NCBI GenBank assembly: GCA_963578105.1
Contig: CAUZBP010000004.1
Coordinates: 1-64,000 of the forward strand
Reading direction: 5' to 3'
Length of the DNA stretch: 64,000 nt
Source: GCA-2718815 sp963578105
Lineage (GTDB): Bacteria; Planctomycetota; Planctomycetia; Pirellulales; Pirellulaceae
Shown: in pieces, positions 17,995 through 26,023 of the stretch
Numbering within the stretch: the first letter of the stretch is position 1
Layout: each line of letters begins with the position of its first letter
Translations under genes and position numbers: made by a program
The notes under the pieces: model-generated
What the model saw: only the letters and a program-made list of their open reading frames with translations
What the model was told of the DNA's origin: nothing
Databases searched by the model: none

Positions 17995-19356
17995 ATGACT
18001 CTGCACTGTATTGAATCGGGAGCGTTGACGGTCACCGGGCTGGCGAGCCACTTTCGTCGGCTGAAGGCATCTGCAATTGAAATGCAAGCCCGGGGGGAGG
18101 CGACGGGTCGCGGATACTTTGTGCCAACCGAAGAAGCCGAACTGCGTCATCTTCTGGTTTCCTACTGGCAGTCGCGCAACGCGCTGATGGACGTGATCCT
18201 TTCGTTGCGGGAATCTCCGGAACTGGAGCTTGCCGAGTTCCTGGTAGGGTTTGCCGGGGCGTTGGTGTTGGTTGACGGCGCAAGATTCTTGCGGGAGGAG
18301 TTCGGAGAGAATCGCGTTGTGCGGGCCAAGTTGAACGAGCCCGATGTGCGGTTCGGGATTCCGGAAGGGACCTACGACGCCGTGCAACGGTCGCTCACGA
18401 GTCCCGCGAATGTGTGGCGACTGTACCAGGCGGCCTTGTGCTTTGAGGAGCACGAGTCAGAAATCAAAGCGGCTGCCGCAAAACGTTCCGATCTCAAGGC
18501 GGTCCTGGATGTGGTGGAAGCCCTGGACCATCGGCTGGAAATTGGCTGGGACCAGTATATCTCCGAGCGACTGCGAGTACGTACCCGCCAGTTCATTGGC
18601 CGGGTCAAACAGACGGCACTTCGCAAAATGATGTTCCGTCTGCAGAGGATTCTGTCGGAGACGGCATCGTCGATCTCGCTCAATCCGTCCCACCAGCCCG
18701 GTCTACCCGCGGCGATCTCCGGGCAGCTCAGGGATGTCATGCGGCCCGGCGACATTATCGTCACGCGGAAGGAATACGCGCTGACCAACTACTTTTTGCC
18801 CGGTTACTGGCCCCATGCGGCCTTGTATCTGGGTGAGATGGACGAACTGAACGCCGGCGGTGTTTTTGACGCGGAGCCGATGCGGGCTCGTCGGGATCGT
18901 CTGGAAACCATTGACACCTCGTTGCCGGGCCGGGTGCTGGAAGCGCTCAAGGACGGGGTCTGGCTGCGTTCGGTCGCGTCCCCCTTGGCGTCTGACTCGC
19001 TGGTGGTCATTCGGCCGGCGCTGGAGCCGTCCGTGGTGTTCGACGCTTTGGGGCGCAGCGTGGGCCACGAGGGGAAACCCTATGATTTTGACTTTGACTT
19101 CACCCGGTCGGAACGGTTGGTCTGTACGGAAGTCGTTTATCAAACCTACGACGGCGTGGGGGGGATTCGGTTCCAACTGAGCCGCCGGGCCGGTCGGATG
19201 ACACTTTCGGCTAGCGACCTGTTGCGGATGGCCCTGGCCGGCCGGCAGTTTGAACTGGTCACGGCCTACATTCCGGACCGGGGTGAGGGGCTGCTCGGGC
19301 AGGGGGCGGGTGAGATCGTCGGCCAGATGCTGGGGAATGACGCGCCGGACGCTTGA
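17995..19356 (+). CDS. YiiX/YebB-like permuted papain-fold cysteine hydrolase with long helical N-terminus
   Basis: Residues 245-420 of this 453-residue protein match the permuted NlpC/P60-like (YiiX) fold: RPGDIIVTRKEYALTN, then WPHAALYLG with the probable catalytic His274, and later RLVCTEVVYQTY with the probable catalytic Cys377. These enzymes hydrolyse amide or thioester bonds, often in lipids or peptidoglycan. The first 240 residues are a helix-rich region without a signal peptide or clear membrane segment, longer than in minimal family members. It may act at the inner face of the membrane. The ATG at 17995 directly follows the CCAGTGA junction; the gene stands 85 bases after the lyase gene. 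The substrate is unknown. Confidence 0.8.
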   Translation: MTLHCIESGALTVTGLASHFRRLKASAIEMQARGEATGRGYFVPTEEAELRHLLVSYWQSRNALMDVILSLRESPELELAEFLVGFAGALVLVDGARFLREEFGENRVVRAKLNEPDVRFGIPEGTYDAVQRSLTSPANVWRLYQAALCFEEHESEIKAAAAKRSDLKAVLDVVEALDHRLEIGWDQYISERLRVRTRQFIGRVKQTALRKMMFRLQRILSETASSISLNPSHQPGLPAAISGQLRDVMRPGDIIVTRKEYALTNYFLPGYWPHAALYLGEMDELNAGGVFDAEPMRARRDRLETIDTSLPGRVLEALKDGVWLRSVASPLASDSLVVIRPALEPSVVFDALGRSVGHEGKPYDFDFDFTRSERLVCTEVVYQTYDGVGGIRFQLSRRAGRMTLSASDLLRMALAGRQFELVTAYIPDRGEGLLGQGAGEIVGQMLGNDAPDA

Positions 19357-19583
19357 GGCGAACGCGGAGTCTCTGCCGATGGGCCGCCTAGCGGAGGGTC
19401 GGGAGTTGGCGGAACCAGCTCCTCGGTAGTTCGCTTTCCGAATGGGTGGTTGTGCTCTGCACCACGTTGCCGCCGCGGGGCTGTTGCCCGGACGCAGATC
19501 ACCTTCCAGGTGGACGTTCCTGCGCCGGGCGGACTCCGCGTCGAACCTTTCAAGCGGAAGTGGGGTCACGCCAGGCAGCCTGT

Positions 19584-19635
19584 CGGTGTTAAAATGATTG
19601 TTAACGGTAACGTGTTTTCTGCGGGAAGAAACTCG
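19584..19635 (+). promoter_or_regulatory. Shared promoter/leader element, copy A
   Basis: The bases ahead of the SFPD-repeat gene read ggtgttaaaatgattg, then cgtgttttctgcgggaagaa, ending actcg just before ATG. TGTTAAAAT fits an extended -10 box. Nearly the same element, at nearly the same distance (52 versus 51 bases), stands ahead of the PEP-CTERM repeat gene at 36856. The conservation of non-coding bases suggests a common promoter and ribosome-binding leader. This is inference from the alignment of two copies. Confidence 0.5.
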
Positions 19636-20052
19636 ATGCGTAAGTTGGTTGTGGTGCTTGTTCTTGTGACGTTGTTTGCTGGTTCTGCTTTAGCTGTCGG
19701 TCCCGTCGTTGGCTGGGGGAACAGCAGTGATGACCGAACCTGCGGCCCGGGTTGGCTCATGCTTCTCGATTTTCAAGCCAGTCCGGCAGTACCGTTCGCC
19801 TCACGTGCCAAACTGAAACCAGACGTCTCCAAGATCTACGGAAGAATCATGTACGTCGATTCATTTCCCGACTACAAGGTACAGATCGTTTCTTCCTTTC
19901 CTGACCTGAGGGTCCAGGTAGTCAACTCATTTCCCGATAAGCCTGGTAAATGGAAAATTGTCAGTTCCTTTCCGGACTACAAGATTCAAATTGTCAACTC
20001 TTTCCCGGATTTCAGGGTCCAGTACGTCAAGTCGTTCCCTGGAATACCGTAG
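19636..20052 (+). CDS. Secreted protein with tandem SFPD strand repeats
   Basis: This 138-residue protein opens with a signal peptide (KLVVVLVLVTLFAGSALA). After a short Cys-containing segment, the C-terminal half is six tandem 11-13-residue units, each built as [V]-x-SFPD-x-[KR]-[VI]-Q-[IVY]: VDSFPDYKVQI, VSSFPDLRVQV, VNSFPDKPGKWKI, VSSFPDYKIQI, VNSFPDFRVQY, VKSFPG. Such units should form a short beta-ladder or solenoid with each strand starting at a Ser-Phe-Pro-Asp turn. The pattern KPGKW breaks the third unit. I recall similar SFPD proteins in other bacteria but know no function. The start at 19636 has GGGAAGAA upstream. The gene is likely monocistronic. Confidence 0.85.
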   Translation: MRKLVVVLVLVTLFAGSALAVGPVVGWGNSSDDRTCGPGWLMLLDFQASPAVPFASRAKLKPDVSKIYGRIMYVDSFPDYKVQIVSSFPDLRVQVVNSFPDKPGKWKIVSSFPDYKIQIVNSFPDFRVQYVKSFPGIP

Positions 20053-20288
20053 GTAGGTCGGGTCCCGGCCGGGGGTTTCGATGCAGCCCAGTCTGGCCGG
20101 TGGATCACGACCGGCAACGTCCATCGCAGCTTTACGGACCGGGGGCCGGGTTTGGACTTTCCCGATGGCGCAATCGTCTTGGCTTCACTTGGGCTGTTCT
20201 TTGGAGAAGCTCTTGTGGGTTGTCAAAGAGCCGTTTCAGTGAGCGCGTTTGAATTGTCTCCGCACAAGTTTGCAAGTCCCGGCGGTTG

Positions 20289-21875
20289 TTAGTCACGGGC
20301 AGCCTTTGACTCGTGCCGGGATTGCTGTTTTGCCATCGCCTCCATGATCGCTCTTTCGGTCACTTCTTCTCCGTTGAGTTCTGCTACTGTCGCCCCGTCC
20401 CGCAACACAAACACACGATCGCAACTTTCAACCAGCTCTTCCAGGTCCGATGAAATCAACAGGACCGCCAGCCCCGTGCTCGATAATCTCGCGATTTGTC
20501 GCCGGATCTCGTCTTTGGTCCCTACATCAATTCCCCGGGTCGGCTCGTCAAGAATGAACAATCGCAGTTGGGTACACAGCCACCGCGCCAACAATACCTT
20601 TTGCTGATTTCCTCCGGAAAGTTCACCCATCGGTTGGTCGGGACCGGAGGAGTGAATGTTCAATTTCTTCATCAAGCGGCTCACCACCTCCGATTGTCGC
20701 CCGGGTGAAACCACCCCATATCGTGACAGTTGAGGCAAGGCGGCCAAGGTGAGATTTTCCTTGAGAGACAGCACAGGAATCGCACCATCGAGATGTCGAT
20801 CCTCAGGACAAAATCCCATTTGCCGTTCGATCGCATCTCGTGGAGTGCGCAAACGAATCGGCTTGCCCTGCATCAAAATCTGACCCGCTTCCAGCGGATC
20901 AGCCCCGAAAATGGCCCTGGCTGTTTCAGTTCTCCCAGAGCCCAGCAGTCCCGCCAGGCCGACAATCTCACCCGGTGCCAAGGCCACATTCACATCGGAC
21001 AAGACCGGGGTTCGCCGCAAGCGGCGCGCTTCCAATAAGGGTGCATCGCTACCTTCTTGGGGCACTTCTGCAGCCTGGTCCGATAGTTGTTTTTCGGCTT
21101 GGGAAATAACCCCGGAAACCTGCTCCGCAGATCGTCCCAACATCGAGGCGACAATATCGAGTTTATTTAAATTGCGGATCGGTTGTTGGAGCACCGTGTT
21201 GCCATCGCGCAACACCGTGATGCGATCACAAATGGCTGTGATTTCATCCAGGCGATGACTGATGAACAACACGCTGGTACCCTCGGAGGTCAGTTGGCCA
21301 ATCGCCTGAAAAAGGACGTCGACCTCTCGCTCGTCTAACGAAGAGGTTGGTTCGTCCATGACAACCAGCTGGCTCTCCAGAGACAGGGTGCGGGCCAGGC
21401 CCACCATCTGTTGTACGGCTGTCCCGTAGCTCCCCAGCGGCCGGGTCACATCGATCGATAACCCCAGACGCTGTAGTTGAGCCTCAGCTTCTTCGTTCAT
21501 GCGCCGCCACTGAACAATCCCCCAACGATGAGGCTCGCGCCCCATTGCCACATTTTCTGCCACGGATTGGAGGGGAACCAGATTCAGTTCCTGGTGGATG
21601 GTACTGATGCCGCTTGCCTGGGCTTGTTGCGGCGAACGAAAATGGACCGGCTGTCCGCCAAACACAATACGGCCCCGGTCTCCCTGCAACGCGCCGGTGA
21701 GAATTCTAATCAGGGTCGTCTTGCCAGCGCCGTTTTCACCCACCAGTGCATGGGCTTCGCCAGGGGCAATTTCCAGGCGGGCTCCGGCCAGGGCCACAAC
21801 ACCCGGAAACGACTTCCAGATGTCGTCCATGGTCAAAAGCGAGTCGGCCGGTTCCTTTTGCTGGAGTTTGGACAT
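20289..21875 (-). CDS. Sugar ABC importer, double ATP-binding subunit (RbsA/MglA type)
   Basis: This 528-residue protein carries two fused ATPase domains. The first has Walker A GENGAGKT (46-53), signature-like GTAVQQMVGLARTLS and Walker B LVVMDEPTSSLD. The second has a degenerate Walker A (GLLGSGRTE), signature LSGGNQQKVLLARWL and Walker B LFILDEPTRGID. A weakened second P-loop is normal for RbsA/MglA proteins, which energise import of pentoses, galactosides or autoinducer-2. The gene is transcribed away from its binding-protein and permease partners, sharing a 198-base divergent promoter region with them. No other permease is in reach, so it is the likely motor of that importer. Confidence 0.95.
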   Translation of the reverse strand: MSKLQQKEPADSLLTMDDIWKSFPGVVALAGARLEIAPGEAHALVGENGAGKTTLIRILTGALQGDRGRIVFGGQPVHFRSPQQAQASGISTIHQELNLVPLQSVAENVAMGREPHRWGIVQWRRMNEEAEAQLQRLGLSIDVTRPLGSYGTAVQQMVGLARTLSLESQLVVMDEPTSSLDEREVDVLFQAIGQLTSEGTSVLFISHRLDEITAICDRITVLRDGNTVLQQPIRNLNKLDIVASMLGRSAEQVSGVISQAEKQLSDQAAEVPQEGSDAPLLEARRLRRTPVLSDVNVALAPGEIVGLAGLLGSGRTETARAIFGADPLEAGQILMQGKPIRLRTPRDAIERQMGFCPEDRHLDGAIPVLSLKENLTLAALPQLSRYGVVSPGRQSEVVSRLMKKLNIHSSGPDQPMGELSGGNQQKVLLARWLCTQLRLFILDEPTRGIDVGTKDEIRRQIARLSSTGLAVLLISSDLEELVESCDRVFVLRDGATVAELNGEEVTERAIMEAMAKQQSRHESKAARD

Positions 21876-22073
21876 GACCGGAGTCGTCTTCCCTAATTCT
21901 CATCAGGCTGGCATCATAGAGAACGTTGCAGGCACCATGATAAGCGTGATGTCCCAACAGGGAAACGCTGGTCTTTTTTTTTACGCACGACCTGCTGCCG
22001 TGATCTGCCCTACCCGGGCAACTGCGAAGTTTTCCCGTAAGGTGTTCCGCTCCGACTTATCAGGAGAGATAAA

Positions 22074-23078
22074 GTGTCCCGCTATTTGATTGCGATTACG
22101 TTGATTTCCACGTCCCTGCTGTTCGGCTGCGCTCCCCGATCTGAAACTCCGCCAGGCGATGGTGAGACGGCCACTCAGGAACCCCTGTACCGGATCGCAG
22201 TCATCCCGATGGCCACCACCGACGTTTTCTGGACTTCCGTCCACTCGGGCGCAATGCAAGCTGCTGAAGAACTGGGTAACGTGGAAATTTATTGGGAAGG
22301 TCCGCTGACAATGAACGACCGTGAGGGCCAGATCAACATCGTGCAGAACTACGTTGCCCAGGAAGTGGACGGCATTGTGCTGGCTCCCATTGATCGGACC
22401 GCTCTGGTGCGCTATGTCGCGGACGCCCGGGTGTCAGGGATTCCCGTGGTCGTCATCGATAGTGCGCTGGACGACGAATCAGCCACTGTCAGTTTTGTGG
22501 CAACGGACAATTATCACGGTGGCCAGTTAGGTGCCCGGACACTTGCCAGATTCATGAACAACAAAGGCGATGCGATCCTGTTGCGTTATACGGTAGGCCA
22601 GGAGAGTGCCACACAACGTGAACAAGCGTTCCTGGATACCATCGCTAAAGAGTTCCCGGATATTCATATGTTGTCAGACAATCAATATTCCGGGCCGACC
22701 GAAGTCGATGCCTACAACAAAGCGATGGATCTTCTCAACCAATTCGGTGACCGTGTCGATGGAATCTTTGTTATCTGCAATCGAACGGCAACGGGTGTTT
22801 TGCAGGCCCTGGAAGAGGAGGAATTGGTCGGAAAGGTGAAATTGATTGGTTTCGATCGCACCTCACACCTGGTCAAAGCATTGGAGGATGGAAAACTTCA
22901 GGCCCTGGTTGTTCAAGATCCTGTGAATATTGGCTACCTGGGAGTCAAAACCATAGTGGCCCATTTGCGTGGCGAACCAGTTGAAAAACGAATCTACACG
23001 GGGGAATACGTCGCCACCAAAGAAAATCTGGATGACCCGAAGATCAACCGATTACTTCATCCGCAAAAGGTAGACTGA
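22074..23078 (+). CDS. Sugar ABC importer, lipoprotein substrate-binding subunit
   Basis: This 334-residue protein starts at GTG 22074 with CAGGAGAG upstream. A lipobox (LLFGC, Cys19) anchors it to a membrane. The body is a periplasmic-binding-protein-like domain of the RbsB/LacI-type fold: YRIAVIPMATTDVFWTSV, DGIVLAPIDRTALV, IPVVVIDSALD, DGIFVICNRTATGVLQAL, KLIGFDRTSHLV, ALVVQDPVNIGYLG. These segments line the hinge and sugar pocket in the family. Its stop codon is immediately followed by the permease start, so translation is probably coupled. It delivers a monosaccharide or similar ligand to the permease. The sugar cannot be named from sequence. Confidence 0.95.
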   Translation: MSRYLIAITLISTSLLFGCAPRSETPPGDGETATQEPLYRIAVIPMATTDVFWTSVHSGAMQAAEELGNVEIYWEGPLTMNDREGQINIVQNYVAQEVDGIVLAPIDRTALVRYVADARVSGIPVVVIDSALDDESATVSFVATDNYHGGQLGARTLARFMNNKGDAILLRYTVGQESATQREQAFLDTIAKEFPDIHMLSDNQYSGPTEVDAYNKAMDLLNQFGDRVDGIFVICNRTATGVLQALEEEELVGKVKLIGFDRTSHLVKALEDGKLQALVVQDPVNIGYLGVKTIVAHLRGEPVEKRIYTGEYVATKENLDDPKINRLLHPQKVD

Positions 23079-24101
23079 GTGGAATCCGATTTGAACCGAT
23101 CGTCGCGCCTGCTCAATTTACTCCGCACCACCCTGGGGACGCTTCTGGCCCTGATGGTGGTGATCGCCTTCTTTACGATCGCCGACAATCTTCAGAGTGG
23201 AGGCGGGCGTTTTGCGACGGTCAAAAACGCACAAAACATTATCGTTCAATCCGCCACGGTCGGTGTCGCCGCGTTGGGAATGACGGTCATTATTGTCTCA
23301 GGTGGAATCGACCTCTCTGCTGGAACTGGCATGGCGCTCTGCGCGGTCGTTTTGGCCTGGTGTTTGAAGGCAGACTATGCGCCATCCTGGGCAATTACAG
23401 CGGGAATCCTTGCCGGCGGTCTGATCGGGGCGGTCAATGGACTGTTAATCAGCATTCTACGTGTCGTTCCGTTCATCGTTACCTTGGGCACAATGACAAT
23501 CTTTTTGGGGCTTTCCAAAGTCATCGCCGAAAACCGGACCATACGTCCTGCTCCGGAACAGGTGCCTGAATGGATTCCACAGTTGCTCAATCCCAGAATC
23601 GATACGCCGTGGATGTTGTTTCCGGCCGGCGTCTGGTTTCTTGTCGGTTTATCGATCGTGGTGGCACTGTGGTTGAAGTTCACCGTTCTTGGTCGCCATG
23701 TCACGTCGATGGGTGCCAATCAGCGTGCGGCCTGGCTCTGCGGAATCAACCTCTTCCGCACCCGGATGATTGTTTACATACTTGGTGGATTAACCGTCGG
23801 AATCGCCGGAGTGTTTCAATTCTCGCGGCTGACCTCAGCCAATCCAACCTCGGGTACCGGCAAGGAACTGCTCATCATCGCCGCGGTGATCATCGGTGGA
23901 GGCAGTTTAAACGGTGGTCGCGGGTCGATCCTCGGCACGCTGGCTGGCGCCCTGCTGATGCAGGTCATCTCCAGTGGATGTACGGCGCTGAAGCTACCCA
24001 ACCCGATTCAAGAGATCATCATTGGAACCATCATTGTCGCGGCGGTCACCTTGGACCAGTGGCGCCAAGGACGCGTGTTCGCACGCCATGCAAAGAACTG
24101 A
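23079..24101 (+). CDS. Sugar ABC importer, permease subunit (RbsC type)
   Basis: This 340-residue integral membrane protein has about nine or ten hydrophobic segments and the family hallmarks GMTVIIVSGGIDLSAG near residue 75 and GGGSLNGGRGSILGTLAGALL near 275. Both are conserved in RbsC/XylH-type permeases. It starts at a GTG directly after the TGA of the binding-protein gene. It forms the channel of the importer with the ATPase encoded at 20289-21875 on the other strand. The N-terminus is cytoplasmic, judging by the charged first 15 residues. There is no sign of truncation. Confidence 0.95.
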   Translation: MESDLNRSSRLLNLLRTTLGTLLALMVVIAFFTIADNLQSGGGRFATVKNAQNIIVQSATVGVAALGMTVIIVSGGIDLSAGTGMALCAVVLAWCLKADYAPSWAITAGILAGGLIGAVNGLLISILRVVPFIVTLGTMTIFLGLSKVIAENRTIRPAPEQVPEWIPQLLNPRIDTPWMLFPAGVWFLVGLSIVVALWLKFTVLGRHVTSMGANQRAAWLCGINLFRTRMIVYILGGLTVGIAGVFQFSRLTSANPTSGTGKELLIIAAVIIGGGSLNGGRGSILGTLAGALLMQVISSGCTALKLPNPIQEIIIGTIIVAAVTLDQWRQGRVFARHAKN

Positions 24102-24295
24102 CCATGTCACCACCAAGGACTCTTCCCACAGCACCGCTTACCCGTGATCCGCCCATTGACCAACCCCTCCCGACCTTATGCCAGTAAGATCTCTGCGGGG
24201 CGCGGTGTTTTTGTGCGGGTAATCTGCACGCGTCCGATGGATTGCGGTACGCCCTGGTGGCGTTGAAATCGGGCCATGTCTGCCGTTGACCCTTG

Positions 24296-25240
24296 TTACA
24301 AGGCCAGGTCCTCCGCTGCATCGGCCCATTCCCCCGGTGCCAACTTCTTTACCTCAGCCACTTCCTCGACGACTCCAGCAGCCGCCTCGGCCACCTCGTC
24401 AGCCACTGCTTTTACCTCGTCAACAATCTCCTCCATCTGGACGACGGTGTACTTTCCCCTGCCTTTATCCGGGTTTTGATATTCCACGCCCCCGAGTATC
24501 CGCGTCGGACGGTACCTCGTATTCTGTGCCTGTAGCAACTCGAACTCTCCTTCGATGACAACCGCATCAACATACACGCCCGATTTCGCGCGAATTTCAA
24601 AAAGTATCGAGCTGTCGACTTCACCAGTAAAACCAGACGATATCTCGGGGTTGAAGCTGGTGGATGTGTACCCCTTGAACTGGACTGTATCACCGGTGGC
24701 CACTGCGGCTTGAAGGTTCGACAGTAGCTCGTCCCGCTGTTGCCGACTGTCGAGACGCAGGCCCCTGTAGACATTGACTTCTTTCTGTATTCCACCAGCA
24801 TCAAGTGCCGTGTCGAGTTCCTTGACCAACTCTTTCTGCAGGGGGTCTAGTTCGGTCCCATCCCGCAACGCCCTATTCAGCTTACTGAACCCGCGGTGCT
24901 TGTAGAACTTCACGGCGTCAATCGTGTTGTCACTCGCATCCTTGACCCATCTGGAGTTCTCGGTAACCCACTTTGCAGAAGGCTGTGACTTTGCCCTGAT
25001 CGCATCGTCAGCCTTGAATTTTCCAGCATGGTGCGTAGGACTGCGAGCAATGTCGCTCACACCCAGCTCAGGTTGCCCCTGCGCGAGAATTCTACGACTT
25101 GGAAAAGGCGGCTGGGCTGGTCGAAGGAGTCGTTCTGTCTTTAGATGGAGATGTGCGCATATGCCCACGATGTACCCCCATCCAAGGGTGGTCATGAGCG
25201 TCAGGACAACAATCGCGGTCAATTTTGTTTTGAACTTCAT
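24296..25240 (-). CDS. Exported ADP-ribosyltransferase of the R-S-E class
   Basis: This 314-residue protein has an N-terminal signal peptide or anchor (LTAIVVLTLMTTLGWGYIVG, about 7-26). Residues 85-270 carry the hallmarks of ADP-ribosyltransferase exoenzymes in the right order and spacing. Arg159 is in VYRGL. The STS motif is at 193-195 in YTSTSF. The ExE pair is Glu230-Gly-Glu232, in VVIEGEFELL. Glu at both ExE positions is typical of arginine-specific mono-ADP-ribosyltransferases (VIP2/iota-toxin-like), whereas C3-type enzymes have QxE. The last 45 residues form an acidic, Ala/Val/Glu-rich heptad-like helix (EEIVDEVKAVADEVAEAA). A minor head protein-type ART is an alternative, but there are no phage genes nearby and the signal argues for export. 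The neighbours are an ABC permease (convergent) and gene debris. The target and any immunity partner are unknown. Confidence 0.8.
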   Translation of the reverse strand: MKFKTKLTAIVVLTLMTTLGWGYIVGICAHLHLKTERLLRPAQPPFPSRRILAQGQPELGVSDIARSPTHHAGKFKADDAIRAKSQPSAKWVTENSRWVKDASDNTIDAVKFYKHRGFSKLNRALRDGTELDPLQKELVKELDTALDAGGIQKEVNVYRGLRLDSRQQRDELLSNLQAAVATGDTVQFKGYTSTSFNPEISSGFTGEVDSSILFEIRAKSGVYVDAVVIEGEFELLQAQNTRYRPTRILGGVEYQNPDKGRGKYTVVQMEEIVDEVKAVADEVAEAAAGVVEEVAEVKKLAPGEWADAAEDLAL

Positions 25241-25331
25241 CCCGATGTTTTCTTCAAATCCATTTGTCCACGCGCGAAGCAGAGGACTTTTATCGTTGCT
25301 GCTAGTCTAACAAAGTCTGAAGTCGGAACCA

Positions 25332-25455
25332 TTGGAGAAAATGGAGACCCGTTTAGCTCCGGGTGGTTACGGCCCCGCAGCCGTACCCGAACCGACCAGC
25401 CTCTTCCGGTTGCTATCCGCTCTGTTGTTGCTGGCCCGCGTAAGGTTTAAGTTGT
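25332..25455 (+). pseudogene. Orphan PEP-CTERM tail (remnant 1)
   Basis: The frame reads RLAPGGYGPAAVPEPTSL, then FRLLSALLLLARVRF. This is the end of a dockerin-linked PEP-CTERM protein: compare FSPAGYGAAAVPEPSSL in the intact gene at 36856-40026. Nothing upstream matches the rest of such a protein, and the frame runs on past the basic end into unrelated sequence. It is therefore a stranded C-terminal sorting signal left by deletion or recombination. Confidence 0.65.
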
Positions 25456-25480
25456 CAAAAACGGTTGAGGCGATCACGCT

Positions 25481-25654
25481 GGGTGCACTAGCCACGTGGT
25501 CTGCCAATGGATCGGAAACAGCCCGCGCGTGGCGGCAAAACATTACCTGCAGACCACACCCGAACACGTCGCCGGGGCAGTCCGTGGTGCGCTCACCATT
25601 TTTGTAGCCAGTAGGGCGCCGCAAATGAAAAAAGCGACGCCTGCAAAACTGTAA
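25481..25654 (+). pseudogene. Tyrosine-recombinase C-terminal remnant, copy 1
   Basis: From 25487 the frame reads TSHVVCQWIGNSPRVAAKHYLQ and then TTPEHVAGAV, the conserved last helix region of phage-type integrases (HVVxxWIGNS...AAKHYLQVT). The expected catalytic Tyr is in KHYLQ. It stops at a TAA at 25652. Everything N-terminal is missing. The segment from 25481 to about 25700 is closely similar to 40477-40705, with similarity continuing past the stop (caagcagtc, gcgcaa, gtcgcattggcaa). The copy near 40.5 kb ends at a tRNA gene; this one runs into gggcgttactggattcgaac, which looks like a decayed tRNA 3' half. Confidence 0.7.
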
Positions 25655-26023
25655 ATACAAGCAGTCCGGCGCAACGCGTCGCATTGGCAAGGGGCGTTAC
25701 TGGATTCGAACACGCCTCGGGAAAACGGGGAAAACGTGATCCATCTTCTGCACGCACCGTTTGTGTGGCGACGGGACATGCAGTAAAGACACCTGAAAAA
25801 CGTTCTTGGTAGTGATCCGCATTTCAGACGGTAAAGACCTGTGGAAAGAAGATCTGCCGTCAACGCCGTCAAGGACGGGGCAGCCGTGGATGCTGCCGGT
25901 ATCCTTTTTGTTACACTGGAAAACGGTGAATTGATATGTTTCCGAAAGGAAAATGTCCGGCCTCTCACATTTTCACAGTTCTGATGGTTTAAAAATACTG
26001 TAATCACTGGTGGTAACAATCCA
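25655..26023. other. Intergenic debris, no intact gene
   Basis: The first 45 bases continue the repeat shared with the 40.5-kb region, and ggattcgaac at about 25701-25711 may be a tRNA remnant. The rest shows no convincing frame. An AT-rich stretch at 25940-26020 is the likely promoter region of the next gene. Confidence 0.45.

Noticed and set aside
25691..25712. Possible second tRNA gene (ggattcgaac)
   Set aside because: Only a T-loop-like piece is present. No acceptor, D or anticodon arms could be folded, so it was kept as a possible remnant only.
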